From: Diploptera punctata
Taxonomy: Eukaryota; Arthropoda; Insecta; Blattodea; Blaberidae
Reading direction: 5' to 3'
DNA length: 64,000 nt
Assembly: GCA_030220185.1 (NCBI GenBank)
Contig: JASPKZ010005709.1
Location: 857,501 to 921,500 of the forward strand
Within the stretch, counting starts at the first letter, position 1, and every line of letters begins with the position of its first letter. The notes under the pieces were generated by a model. That model did not search any database, had not been told where the DNA came from, and worked only from the letters and a program-made list of their open reading frames with translations. Of this stretch, positions 43,641 to 53,230 are shown one piece after another. The position numbers were made by a program, and so were the translations under genes.

Positions 43641-44030
43641 GGTAACATAAGTTCTTAAGAAAATTTTTGAGCAAAAAAAAAGAGATGAACAGATAGGTGA
43701 ATGGAGAAAACTACATAATATTGAGCTACGTGATATGTATAGGAAGCCAGATATAATAAGAACAGTTAAGTCTCGTAGACATAGATGATCAGGACATGTG
43801 GCACGTATGGGGGATGAAAGATGTGCATGGAAGCTTCTTGTAGGAAAATCAGAAGGAAAATGCTCAGTTGGTAGACCAAGAATAATGTGGGAGAATAACA
43901 TTATCCATGATTTGAAGGAATTAGGCTATACAGTGGATAATTGGAAGGCATCAGCTCAGAATAGGGATGTACGGAGAGCATATGTCCGCGTGGCCATGAA
44001 CCTACGGGTTCGATAGAACCAGTGACTTAG
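43641..44030 (+). mobile_element. LINE A fragment, cluster member 4
   Basis: Starts at ATGGTAACATAAG immediately after the previous tail, jumps to the FLSKKRDEQIGEW block, then GDERCAWKLLVGKSEGK, GRPRIMWENNIIHDLKELGY to NLRVR stop (open 43,798-44,016). Lacks the segment in between. Confidence 0.85.
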
Positions 44031-44306
44031 TTAGAGTTAATTGTATGGTAACACATAAAAACATTATATGATGTAAATGTACGGTTAATGACAAATGAAA
44101 ATGTTGAAGAAGATGCTGAATTCAATGCTTTTACGCATTACAGGGACTCTTGTCGTCCCAACTTCTCTAAAAAAAAACATTAAACTGAACATATATAAAA
44201 CTGTTATTCTCCAGTTATATTATGTGGATGCGAAGCATAGACTCTTACTTCAAGGGTGTAGAAAAGATACGAGTATTTGAGAATAAATTTCTTAGGAAAA
44301 AATTTG
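44031..44306 (+). mobile_element. LINE A fragment, cluster member 5
   Basis: Starts again at TATGGTAACACATAA; LRITGTLVVPTSLKKNIKLN, IYKTVIL; breaks at the LGKNLG-type junction with member 6. Many indels. Confidence 0.75.
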
Positions 44307-44842
44307 GATTATGCATTACAGAGACTCTTGATGTCCCAACTTCTTTCAAAAAACGTTAAACTGAAAATATACAAAACTATTATTCACCAGTTATATTATA
44401 TGGGTGTGAAACATGGACTTTTGCTTTAAGGCAGGAAAGGAGATTACGAGTATTTGAGAATAAAGTTTTTAGGAATATTTTTGGACCAAGAGAGATGAAC
44501 ACACAGGTGAATGGAGAAGACTGCATAACAGTGAATTACATGGTATTTACAGGAAGCCAGATATAATGAGAACAGTTATGTCTCGTAGACTGCGATGGGC
44601 AGGACATGTGGCACGAATGGGGAATGAAAGACGAGCATGGAAGATTCTTGTAGGAAAACCAAAGGGAAAACGCCCAGTTGGTAGACCAAGAATGAGATGG
44701 GAGAATAACATTAACCATGATTTGAGTGAAGTAGATTATACAGAGGATGATTGGAAAACATTGGCTCAGGATAGGGATATATAGAGAGCTTATGTCCGCG
44801 CGGACATGAACCTACGGGTTCGATAGTGCCAGTTAGCTAGTT
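44307..44842 (+). mobile_element. LINE A fragment, cluster member 6
   Basis: YALQRLLMSQLLSKNV region to the 3' end; open 44,566-44,784: RLRWAGHVARMGNERRAWKI, LVGKPKGKRPVGRPRMRWEN, NNINHDLSEVDYTEDDWKTL, stop. Tail reduced to AGTTAGCTAGTTAG. Confidence 0.85.
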
Positions 44843-45105
44843 AGGAAAAATTTTGGACCAAAGAGAGATGAACAGACAGGTGAATGGAGAAGATTACATA
44901 ATAGTAAGCTACATGATATTTATGGGAAACCAGATATTAATGGGAAGGTTATGTCTCGTAGATTGCGATGGGCAGGACTTGTGGCACGAATGGGGAATGA
45001 AAGAGGGACGTGGAAACTTCTTGTACGAAAACCAGTGAGGAAACACCCAATATAGTGGAACAAGAATGTGATGGGAGAATGGCATTAACCATGTTCTGTG
45101 GGAGA
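44843..45105 (+). mobile_element. LINE A fragment, cluster member 7
   Basis: Begins at the GKNFGPKRDEQTGEW block directly after the previous tail and ends in the MAL-HVL(NH) region where element T copy 3 starts. Diverged. Confidence 0.75.
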
Positions 45106-45111
45106 TTAATA

Positions 45112-45669
45112 ACACTGGTCAACATGATTTTTGTCTCATGAGTACCAATAGTTGTACTTAATGCAGTTTTTTTATCGTGTTTTCAAATATGTATTCGGAA
45201 TTTCACCATCACCCACAGTTTTTTATTTCAATTTCAATTAATGGATTTAAATAATTATTTTTTTAATAAACCTAGATTTCTTCCCGGAAAATCTTGGTGC
45301 AGTGAGCGATGAGCACGGGGAACACTTTCATCAGGAGATTTCAGCTATGGAAAAAGAGATATCAAGGCAAATGGAATCCTAACATGCTGCCCGATTATTG
45401 TTGGACCATCAAGAGGGATGTTCCACGGGCGAAATATAGCAGAAAATCGTCATTTCTTACTTTCTAGGTGAGTCCGAATGTTCGAATATTGTTTAGTTAC
45501 GAATGTAGAAAATATTAAAGTGTTTGAAATTATAAATTCCTGTCTCTCGGATACTTTGCGTGATGGAGAAAAACGATATCATATTTGAATTCAGGAGAAA
45601 AAAATATTATCAGAATCACATATTGTTCTTTCTGAGACAAAATAAAGTTTATTTTTTGTTGCTCAGTGT
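45112..45669 (+). mobile_element. TIR DNA element 'T', copy 3 (558 bp)
   Basis: ACACTGGTCAACATGA start and TTTTGTTGCTCAGTGT end. It carries an exon-like segment at 45,277-45,468 and the uninterrupted TTTATTTTTTGTTGCTCAGT that is split in copy 1. Non-autonomous: no transposase frame. Confidence 0.8.
45277..45470 (+). pseudogene. Exon-like coding segment inside element T
   Basis: Reads in one frame after an acceptor-like AATAAACCTAG: FLPGKSWCSERXX with ISAMEKEISRQMESXHAARL in shifted reading; by comparison with copy 2 the underlying module is AVSDEHGEHFHQ, EKRYQGKWNPNMLADYCW, KRDVPRAKYSRKSSFLTF. A perfect donor-like AG|GTGAGT follows at 45,470. From memory this module co-occurs with the LTQEDLNDLIRDL module of copy 1 in multi-copy arthropod proteins of unknown function. 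At least two frame breaks, so not functional. Confidence 0.5.
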
Positions 45670-45820
45670 TAAAAAGCAAATGTTAGGAAAACTTTATTTA
45701 AGGATAAGGAAGTATGAAGAGCTCATATCCGCGAACCTCCGTGTTTGATGCTGGCACAGAGTTATTTTGAGTTTATAAATAACTGAAGATCACTGTTATT
45801 GGTTTTGTAATTTTTATATA

Positions 45821-46380
45821 CAGGGCTATTCAGAAAGAAGGAACAGACTTCAAACATGTATTTCTTCCAAAACTACAAAAAATAGAAACACAAATCCAAC
45901 GTCCTGGAAAGAGTAAAGATTGAAGTTGTGATCACGGCCGCATTGGCGCTGCTGCTTGTTATGTTGATTGTATTAAAATGGCGACACAACAGGACGTTGG
46001 ATTGGAAGAGGAGGAGCAGAAAATCAACTTCATTACCGGTGGCTTCCCAGGTCACCCGACCTAACCCCGTGTGATTTTTATCTCTGGGGTTATGTAAAGA
46101 CCGTGTTTTTATCCCCCCATGCCTGGCACTCTTAGAAATCTGCGACATCGAACTGTTAAAGCTGTGAATTCGATAACTGGAGACCAGCTGATTCGAGTGT
46201 GCCAGGAAATGAGCCACCGTTTTGGTATTTGTCGTGTAACACATGGTGCTCACATTGAATGCATAAAATAGTGAAATTTGAACTTTTCTCTCTCCAGGAA
46301 TGTTGGATTTGTGTTTATTTTGTATGTAGTTCGGAAGAAATTAATGTTTGAAGTCTGTTTCTTCTCTCTGAATAGTCCTG
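45821..46380 (+). mobile_element. mariner/Tc1-like element, 560 bp remnant
   Basis: Terminal inverted repeats of about 55 bp: CAGGGCTATTCAGAAAGAAG at the left and the complement of CAGGACTATTCAGAGAGAAG at the right, continuing through ACAGACTTCAAACAT. Left flank TA; right flank TG (mutated). Inside, frames give PRSPDLTPCDFYLWGYVK-like sequence at 46,040-46,100 (DFYLWGYVKDRVF readable) then LRHRTVKAVNSI and CQEMSHRFGICRVTHGAHIE: the last third of a mariner-type transposase with the third catalytic Asp region. The rest is deleted. Confidence 0.8.
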
Positions 46381-46481
46381 TGTGTCTATGTGTATGTCAC
46401 TGAACTCCTTCTAAACGACTGGACCGATTTCGATGAAATTTTTTTTGTGTGTGTTTGAGTGGCTCCCTGTATGGTTTAGAT
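46381..46481 (-). repeat. Dispersed repeat 'Q', part 1 of an interrupted copy
   Basis: Complement of the 3' part of repeat Q (ACTGAACTCCTTCTAAACGA, TTTGAGTGGCTCCCTGTATG). Interrupted at 46,481 by the hAT element and resumed at 48,136. Confidence 0.8.
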
Positions 46482-46770
46482 CAGGCACGGGGAGCTGGCG
46501 AATGAGGGGTAGTATGACATATTCCTCATTCCACCTTTCATTCAACTCAAGACTGTTGTTATTGTCATGCAGTATCAGTGGCGGCTCAACCTTACAGCCT
46601 GAAACACATGCACTAATCCCTTCCATTCGTACGTACTTTACGTAATCTGTGCAAACGTGTGAAGGGCGCGTAGTAGACCGCTGACACTAATTTATCTGTG
46701 TCAGGCTGATAGACTCGTAGAGAGACGTAATATTGAGACAAGGGTGGCATCGTTTAATCTGGAAAGTGTT

Positions 46771-46900
46771 TTAGATTTGATATGATTTCTCAGCTATCAA
46801 TTTTGAAATCCGGTAACTAGCACGTACTGAATTCTCTGAAAGTGGTTGTCTGCTATCGTTTTGAAGTGTTTGCTGCTTTAGATTAATGAAAAATCCCATC
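46771..46900 (-). pseudogene. hAT transposase fragment, downstream part
   Basis: The minus strand reads SVRASYRISKLIAEKSYQIK, the SYxIAxxIAxxGKPF-type block that follows the N-terminal region in Charlie-like hAT transposases. It is separated from the BED finger by the LINE C insertion. No stop-free path to a complete protein. Confidence 0.6.
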
Positions 46901-47052
46901 CTGTCACCTACTGTGTAAACAAAACACACAATGCCCTTTATGTATATTATATTTAATTTATGAATTTGAACTCCATGCATGTTACCTAATGTATTTTAAA
47001 AGTATATATCATTAATATGTCCCTGTGAAAATATAGTTATATATTTCTAATC

Positions 47053-47582
47053 TAGTTTCAAATATTTGGGCTGTGATGTTGGCTACAATGTGGAAAGAGA
47101 TATTGACTCCAAAATAAATACATTTCAGACGGTGTGTGGAACAATACAGAGAACATTCAAAAATAAAATTAGAAAAGAAACCAAGATAAAAATGTATAAT
47201 GTTATGGCGGTTCCCACAATATTGTATGGATGTGAAACTTGGGCTCCAGTGAAAAGACAGAAGGATAGAATACAGACGGCGGAGATGAGGTTCCTAAGAC
47301 AAGTAAAAGGATGTACAAGACTTGATAGAATAAGAAATGAGGATATAAGAGAAGGATTGAAAGTACAGCCTTTATTGGATAAAGTCACGAATTACAGACA
47401 GAAATGGATTGATTACATGGATGGAATGAGTAAGGAGAGATATCCATTGTTAGCAAGAAATTATCAAGCAAGAGGAAGACGTGGTGTTGGAAGACCTAGA
47501 AGACGTTGGGCTGATGCATTATGAAGTCGGAACGGGCAATTGCCTAATCCCTGGAGTGATGATGATGATGATGATGATGATG
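47053..47582 (+). mobile_element. LINE C fragment, 12-bp TSD, (GAT)n tail
   Basis: ATATTTCTAATC at 47,041-47,052 recurs at 47,583-47,594. The insert is open from its first codons to a stop at 47,522-47,524: SFKYLGCDVGYN, CGTIQRTFKNKIRKETK, YNVMAVPTILYGCETWAPVK, QTAEMRFLRQVKGCTRLDRI, KWIDYMDGMSKERYPL, RGVGRPRRRWADAL. Then about 35 bp of UTR and GAT repeats (47,558-47,582). About 155 codons of C-terminal polyprotein; no RT active site. Recent copy nested in the hAT element. Confidence 0.9.
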
Positions 47583-47588
47583 ATATTT

Positions 47589-47783
47589 CTAATCGTGCCT
47601 GTGCCTGTCCGTTTGATTTGCATGTGAAGATCTGAAATGTCGTGGGACATTATAGTGTTTGACATGACTGAACCGCATAGAACACAATAAACAAACAACT
47701 TTCGTGCCATTCTTAATACAAAAATAATAATTTACCCAGTCCGTATTAAAATGATATCGGTGTTTAGAATTTGCCCCGCTCAC
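47589..47783 (-). pseudogene. hAT transposase N-terminus with BED-type zinc finger
   Basis: Starts MSGANSKHRYHFNTDWVNYY; VVCLLCSMRFSHVKHYNVPR then HFRSSHANQTDRH gives C-x2-C ... H-x5-H, the BED/ZBED-like DNA-binding finger of hAT transposases (Y-F-T-DW and NVPRHF-SSHA are characteristic). The frame runs out at the LINE C insertion. Sense agrees with the downstream SYRISKLIAEK block. Confidence 0.75.
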
Positions 47784-48135
47784 GCTGGATTGAACGCCAC
47801 TGACTCACTGTGTACTGTCAATCACTGTGTACCTGCGACTCCAGTGCAGGTACAAATTAGTGGAATGGGTATCGGCGGTGAGGACTTGTTATTAGTCGTT
47901 CAAAATATCTCTGCAGGCGGAAGAATTGCGAAGCTCTCTTTGTTGCTACACGTGACGTCATCTAAGGCAGTGTTCACTGTCAGCGTCCCACGTCACATTC
48001 CCCTCTGTACTCATGGATAGCAGTGTCGCGTGTTCTATTCCTGCATAAACACGACCGCAGTGCCCTCCGTCAACAACTGCGCTTACTCCTTAAACGGGTA
48101 ATATGAGCTCTCGGAGCCCAAGCTCCCCATGCCTG

Positions 48136-48445
48136 GTTTAGATTCACAATTGGACCCACTAAAATCATTAGGTATAGGAGTTGACCTTAAGTAAAAAATT
48201 CTCTAGCGGTCACAATCTTCGATGTTTCACAACTAAACTCAGTATGTTCTATTAACATAAACCGAGGTAGGTATTATACAAAAATGAGCAAAATCCGACA
48301 ATTAAAAGTAGAAGTTTACCTGAAATCCGACCGCCATGTTTGGTTTGTCTCAGCTATACCCCACAATTTAATTAACGTTTAAATTGCATTTATTTAAGCG
48401 TAACAAAGTACGCCAGGTATTAGTAGTTATGTACGGCTGTTTCAT
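48136..48445 (-). repeat. Dispersed repeat 'Q', part 2 of an interrupted copy
   Basis: Resumes at GTTTAGATTCACAATTGGAC and runs to GTACGCCAGGTATTAGTAGT, the complement of the CTAGCTAATACCCGGCGTGC end in decayed form. Confidence 0.8.
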
Positions 48446-48454
48446 GCTTATATT

Positions 48455-48705
48455 TTTTGACGGAAAACGGCCAGTTGGTAGATCAAGATTGAGGCGGGAG
48501 AATACCATTAACAATGGTTTGAAGGAATTAGATTACACTGGGGAATAATCAATTGAGTTGGTGTTACTTGATGAAAATCCATATTTATTTAATTAATACA
48601 CTGGGGAAGATTGGGAAACTTTAGCTCAGGATAAGGATGTATGGAGAGATTATGTCCGCGCGGCCATGATCCTACGGGTTGGATAGTGCCAGTGAGTATT
48701 AGTTT
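48455..48705 (+). mobile_element. LINE A 3' fragment, interrupted
   Basis: GGAAAACGGCCAGTTGGTAG (GKRPVGR) to GGTTGGATAGTGCCAGTGAG, interrupted at 48,546-48,596 by a 51-bp insertion. Confidence 0.85.
48546..48596 (-). mobile_element. 51-bp retroposed tail fragment with 12-bp TSD
   Basis: TACACTGGGGAA (48,534-48,545) recurs at 48,597-48,608 inside LINE A coding sequence, where the consensus has it once. The insert begins TAATCAATTGAGTTGG and ends TTATTTAATTAA. Same constant end as 19,911, 25,817 and 31,090. Confidence 0.85.
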
Positions 48706-48772
48706 TTTTAGTTGGCTAGCAGCACTGTAAAATATAAAGTGTTAAAATTAATTAAAATTGTATCAAATTATA

Positions 48773-49118
48773 GTCCCGCGCCGTAGCCGAGCGGTTAAGG
48801 TAGGAAGCCTTGGCGCAGAGCTACGGGACTTGCGCTGGTTCGAGTCTCCATGGGGGAAGAAATTTTCTTATGGTATTTCGGCCAGTATGGGACCGGTGCC
48901 CACCCAGCATCGTGAGGCAATTGGGTAGCTACAATAATTAGCGACTCCAGGTTGAGAAGACCAGCTATAACGGCTGGGGGGCTCGACATGCTAACCACAT
49001 GTCACCCCTACACTGGCTGTTGATCATCTACCTCTGTGATTAACACATGTGGATGTGAAGGGCAAGCAGCCGGCTGGTAAAAGGGCAACCGCTGAAAAGT
49101 GGAAAGACCCTCCATCGG
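48773..49118 (+). mobile_element. tRNA-derived SINE 'S3', complete, 11-bp TSD
   Basis: ATCAAATTATA at 48,762-48,772 and 49,119-49,129. The head is a type-II tRNA-like sequence: A box GTAGCCGAGCGGTTAAGG (48,783-48,800), B box CTGGTTCGAGTCTCC about 40 bp on, with a long intervening arm as in Leu/Ser tRNAs. The body includes CCAGTATGGGACCGGTGCCC, CCCAGCATCGTGAGGCAATT and GTGAAGGGCAAGCAGCCGGC. No poly(A); ends CCTCCATCGGA. Single copy in the window. Confidence 0.85.
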
Positions 49119-49175
49119 AATCAAATTATAAACTTTCAATTCACGGCAATTTTTTTTTCTTTTTTCAATGTAAAA

Positions 49176-49230
49176 GAAACCTACTGGTTCGATAGTGACA
49201 GTGAGTAAGTAAGTAAGTAAGTAAGTAAGA
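49176..49230 (+). mobile_element. LINE A tail remnant
   Basis: Only the last codons (CTACTGGTTCGATAGTGACA) and a (GTAA)n tail of six units remain. An extreme 5' truncation. Confidence 0.7.
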
Positions 49231-49317
49231 TTGTCCGGCGTCGGTCGGATATTTACTTGTACTTATCACAATATTGTCATGGCATCATCTTTCACGTATC
49301 CATGTATCTGGAAGAAT

Positions 49318-49712
49318 AACAGTTTTATATATTATTATTTAATTGTAATATTAATGTGTTTTCTTTATGTAATTGTAATGTTAATGTTTTTTTTAGTGTA
49401 TAATGCTATTGTGTTATTACCTAATTGTAATATTATTGTGTTTTCTTTATGTAATTGTAATGTTTAATGTTTTTTAGTGTATAATGCTATTGTGTTATTA
49501 TTTAATTGTAATATTTTTATTGTGTTTTCTTTATGTAATTGTAATGTTATTGCTGTTTTTGTTGTTTATTTTTCTTTACACTAGTACCAATTATTACTTT
49601 ATTGTAACGGACTGTCAACAGCACGTACGGCTTACTGCCCGTGCGACCCATATTTGTAAATAATATTGTAAATATCTTACTTTTTTGTCTAATAAAGTCC
49701 TACTACTACTAT
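49318..49712 (+). mobile_element. Retroelement 3' end with three 81-bp units
   Basis: Complement of the element at 27,932-29,250 with three diverged units (TTTCTTTATGTAATTGTAAT near 49,350, 49,441 and 49,528), then the shared unique end and CTAATAAAGTCCTACTACTA tail. Confidence 0.85.
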
Positions 49713-49782
49713 ATATACGGTGTTACTATAAATGATCTTTCTGATTACAAACTTGAATAACTGTCGTTAATAATAATAATCC

Positions 49783-49862
49783 ATCCATCCATAGTAATTG
49801 TGCCCGAAGGAAGGTCTTTCACTGCAATCATAGAATTTTCATGATATGCTTTGCAGCTTTAC
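49783..49862 (-). mobile_element. SINE S2 3' fragment
   Basis: CCATCCATAGTAATTGTGCC to TGCTTTGCAGCTTTACT matches the start of 55,646-55,962; the tRNA-head end is missing, so the copy is 5'-truncated. Confidence 0.75.
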
Positions 49863-49865
49863 TAC

Positions 49866-50222
49866 AATCTTGGTCTACCAACTAGGAGCATTCCCTCTGG
49901 TTTTCCTACAAGAAGTTTCCATGTCCTTCTTTAATCCGCTATTCGTGCCACATGTCTCGTAGACAGCGATGGGCAGCACATGTGGCAGGAATTGGGAATG
50001 AAGACGTGCATGGAAGCTTCTTGTAGGAAAACCAGAGGTAAAACGTCCAGTTGGTAGACCAAGAATGAGGTGGGATAATAACATTAACTATGGGTTGAGG
50101 GAAGTAGATTATACAGGGAATGATTGGAAAACATTAGCTTAGGATAGGGATGTATGGAGAACCTATGTCTGAGTGGCCATGAACCTACGGGTTCGATAGT
50201 GCCAGTGAGTTAGTTTAGTTAG
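49866..50222. mobile_element. LINE A fragments in inverted arrangement
   Basis: 49,866-49,955 is minus-strand LINE A (complement of GRPRM to HVARM); it then flips at the ATGTCTCGTAGAC junction to plus-strand LINE A up to GTGCCAGTGAGTTAG. The two share about 90 bp as inverted repeats. This fits a 5' inversion (twin priming) with deletion. Confidence 0.8.
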
Positions 50223-50364
50223 GCAAACCAGCACTCCTAATAGTGTTGATGTAGATTATTTTCATTTTACTCTTCTGTTTGGCAGATCCCACTTCATAGG
50301 TGCCTTATACCTTTATTGAGTTACCGAAACAAACGTAATTTAAGTGTGTTGTGTACAGGTTAAA

Positions 50365-50496
50365 TAGTCAGGTGAATGGAGAATACTACATAACACTGAT
50401 TTTCATTATTTTCAAATTATATGAAAAATAAAAAAAAACGTAGGCCTTGTCTCATATATTGTAAGGTGTAGGACATGTGGCAGGAATGACGAATGA

Positions 50497-50547
<51 letters not shown>
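50365..50547 (+). mobile_element. LINE A crumbs and (GA)n tract
   Basis: AGTCAGGTGAATGGAGAATACTA-type and GTAGGACATGTGGCAGGAAT pieces of LINE A, then about 25 GA units at 50,496-50,547. Confidence 0.6.
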
Positions 50548-50550
<3 letters not shown>

Positions 50551-50574
50551 TTATAGGCCACTAGGTAGGCCAAT

Positions 50575-50970
50575 AACTAATTCACTGGTACTATCGACCC
50601 CTTAGGATCATGGCCGAGCAGACATAAGCTCTTCATACATCCCTATCCTGAACAAATGTTTTCCAATCATCCCCTGTATAATCTACTTCCCTCAAATCAT
50701 GGTTAATGTTATTCTCCCACCTTTTTTTGTCTACCAAATGGTCGCTATCCGTCTGGTTTTCCTACAAGAAGTATCCATATACTTATTTCATTCCCCCATT
50801 CGTGCCACATGTCCTGTCCATCGCAGTCTATGAGACCTGTCAGTTCTTATTATATCTGGCTTCCTATAAAGATCATTTAGCTCACTGTTAAGTATTCTCC
50901 ATTCGCCTGTCTGTTCCTCTCTTTGATCCAAAATGTTTCTTAAGAACTTTATTTCTCAAATACATCTGGT
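50575..50970 (-). mobile_element. LINE A 3' fragment
   Basis: Complement of the LINE A end: AACTAATTCACTGGTACTAT tail side to TTTATTTCTCAAATACA. Blocks DWKTFVQ, GRPKK-WENNINHD, RTGHVARMGE are recognisable with indels. Confidence 0.8.
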
Positions 50971-51009
50971 TGTCACATCATATTAATATCTTAGATTTTC
51001 CTCACCATG

Positions 51010-51023
51010 TAATAATAATAATA

Positions 51024-51056
<33 letters not shown>

Positions 51057-51058
51057 AT
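51010..51058. repeat. (AAT/ATT)n microsatellite
   Basis: AATAATAAT switches to ATTATTATT, a small palindromic trinucleotide tract. Confidence 0.9.
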
Positions 51059-51064
51059 TTTACC

Positions 51065-51288
51065 TGGCAGATTATAGGTCTTAAACGATGTTAACATCTG
51101 AATATTTGGTCATCATGTCATTAACAATAATGTACACTGGATCACGATGACATGTTAACATGACAATATTTGGTCATAACGTCATTAACAACTATGCGTT
51201 TTGTCATCATTGCATGTTAACATGTGAAAATTTGTTCACCATGTCATGTTAAGATATGAATATTTTGTCATAATGTCATTAACAAATA
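51065..51288. repeat. Degenerate satellite with TCATGTTAACA motif, part 1
   Basis: GATGTTAACATCTGAATATT, GACATGTTAACATGACAATA, GCATGTTAACATGTGAAAAT and CATGTTAAGATATGAATATT recur about 60-75 bp apart, each with a TTTGGTCAT-like and CATTAACAA part. Related stretches at 53,419-53,520 and 54,740-54,930 suggest one satellite block broken up by transposons. Confidence 0.6.
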
Positions 51289-51320
51289 TACAGAGTGACT
51301 CACAATATGCACTACAGATT

Positions 51321-53062
51321 TCTAGGGGTTGTAGAGGGGACTTAATAGATAAAGTTTTGATAAACAACCCATGTCCAGAAAGGTACCATTTTGATGTAAA
51401 AGAAGTTTGAAGATCGTGCTGATATCGTGTGTCTTGTGTTTCAGAATAAATATTACACAGACTTCTAGGGGTTGTAGAGGGGACTTCGTAGATAAAGTTT
51501 TGATAAGGAACCCATGTCCGAAAAGGTACCATTTTGATGTAAAAGAAGTTTGAAGATCGTGCTGATATCGTGTGTCTTGTGTTTCAGAATAAATATTACA
51601 CAGACTTCTAGGGGTTGTAGAGGGGACTTCGTAGATAAAGTTTTGATAAGGAACCCATGTCCGAAAAGGTACCATTTTGATGTAAAAGATTTGAAGATCG
51701 TGCTGATATCGTGTGTCTTGTGTTTCAGAATAAATATTACACAGACTTCTAGGGTTGTAGAGGGGACTTCGTAGATAAAGTTTTGATAAGGAACCCATGT
51801 CCGAAAAGGTACCATTTTGATGTAAAAGAAGTTTGAAGATCGTGCTGATATCGTGTGTCTTGTGTTTCAGAATAAATATTACACAGACTTCTAGGGGTTG
51901 TAGAGGGGACTTCGTAGATAAAGTTTTGATAAGGAACCCATGTCCGAAAAGGTTCCATTTTGATGTAAAAGAAGTTTGAAGATCGTGCTGATATCGTGTG
52001 TCTTGTGTTTCAGAATAAATATTACACAGACTTCTAGGGGTTGTAGAGGGGACTTCGTAGATAAAGTTTTGATAAGGAACCCATGTCCGAAAAGGTACCA
52101 TTTTGATGTAAAAGAAGTTTGAAGATCGTGCTGATATCGTGTGTCTTGTGTTTCAGAATAAATATTACACAGACTTCTAGGGGTTGTAGAGGGGACTTCG
52201 TAGATAAAGTTTTGATAAGGAACCCATGTCCGAAAAGGTACCATTTTGATGTAAAAGAAGTTTGAAGATCGTGCTGATATCGTGTGTCTTGTGTTTCAGA
52301 ATAAATATTACACAGACTTCTAGGGGTTGTAGAGGGGACTTCGTAGATAAAGTTTTGATAAGGAACCCATGTCCGAAAAGGTACCATTTTGATGTAAAAG
52401 AAGTTTGAAGATCGTGCTGATATCGTGTGTCTTGTGTTTCAGAATAAATATTACACAGACTTCTAGGGGTTGTAGAGGGGACTTCGTAGATAAAGTTTTG
52501 TTTGTGATAAGGAACCCATGTGTCCGAAAAGGTACCATTTTGATGTAAAAGAAGTTTGAAGATCGTGCTGATATCGTGTGTCTTGTGTTTCAGAATAAAT
52601 ATTACACAGACTTATAGGGATTGTAGAGGGGACTTCGTAGATAAAGTTTTGATAAGGAACCCATGTCCGAAAAGGTACCATTTTGATGTAAAAGAAGTTT
52701 GAAGATCGTGCTGATATCGTGTGCCTTGTGTTTCAGAATAAATATTACACAGACTTCTAGGGGTTGTAGAGGGGACTTAGTAGATAAAGTTTTGATAAGG
52801 AACCCATGTCCGGAAACGTACCGTTTTGATGTAAAAGAGTTTTGAAGATCGAAACACAATGTGCTGATATCGTGTGTCTTGTGTTCAGAATAAATAATAC
52901 ACACTTCTAGGGGTTGTAGAGGGGACTTAGTAGATAAAGTTTTGATAAGAAACCCATGTCTGGAAACGTCCCATTTTTATGTAAAATGAGTTTGAAGATC
53001 GAAACATAATGGGCGGATATCGTGTGTCTTGTGTTTCAGAATAAATATTACAAACTTCTAGG
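51321..53062. repeat. 143-bp minisatellite, 13 units
   Basis: TTCTAGGGGTTGTAGAGGGG starts (by TCTAGG) at 51,321, 51,464, 51,607, 51,748, 51,890, 52,033, 52,176, 52,319, 52,462, 52,613, 52,756, 52,906, 53,058. Internal units are nearly identical; the first and the last three are more diverged, the pattern of unequal exchange. Each unit contains a GATCGTGCTGATATCGTGTG block. Readings such as HDISTIFKLLLHQNG are repeat artefacts. Confidence 0.95.
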
Positions 53063-53065
53063 GGT

Positions 53066-53230
53066 TGTACTACACCTATCGAGTCGGAGGAAGATCTTCT
53101 TGCACGAATTCTGGCGACAGAAGAAATTATTGAGCACACACCAGGTCTTGGAGGGGCGTGTGTATTAAAACATGCGTCGCAGGTACACTTTGTGCAATGA
53201 ACAACAGGGTCGCTACGTGGAACCACGCTT
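53066..53230 (+). pseudogene. mariner-type transposase C-terminal remnant
   Basis: TPIESEEDLLARILATEEII then EHTPGLGGACVLKHASQVHF: the ESEEDL-ARI-A block also appears at 56.1 kb (ESEEELIARVLAAQGV) and in the 58.6-kb element. About 45 codons; ends at a stop. Confidence 0.65.

Larger units (their letters stand above)
46482..48135 (-). mobile_element. hAT transposon, 1,654 bp, 8-bp TSD
   Basis: GTTTAGAT at 46,474-46,481 and at 48,136-48,143 is the 8-bp target duplication typical of hAT. Termini CAGGCACGGGGAGCTGG and complement CAGGCATGGGGAGCTTG. Transposase sense is minus: BED finger at 47,589-47,783, later piece at 46,771-46,980. It carries a LINE C insertion at 47,053-47,582. Most of the DDE core is deleted. 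Confidence 0.9.

Noticed and set aside
51236..52904. Overlapping minus-strand frames with SPLQPLEVCVIFILKHK repeats
   Set aside because: They are products of the 143-bp minisatellite; frame changes between units because 143 is not a multiple of three.
52927..53226. 99-codon minus-strand frame
   Set aside because: It is antisense to the mariner-type transposase remnant at 53,066-53,230 and has no own resemblance.
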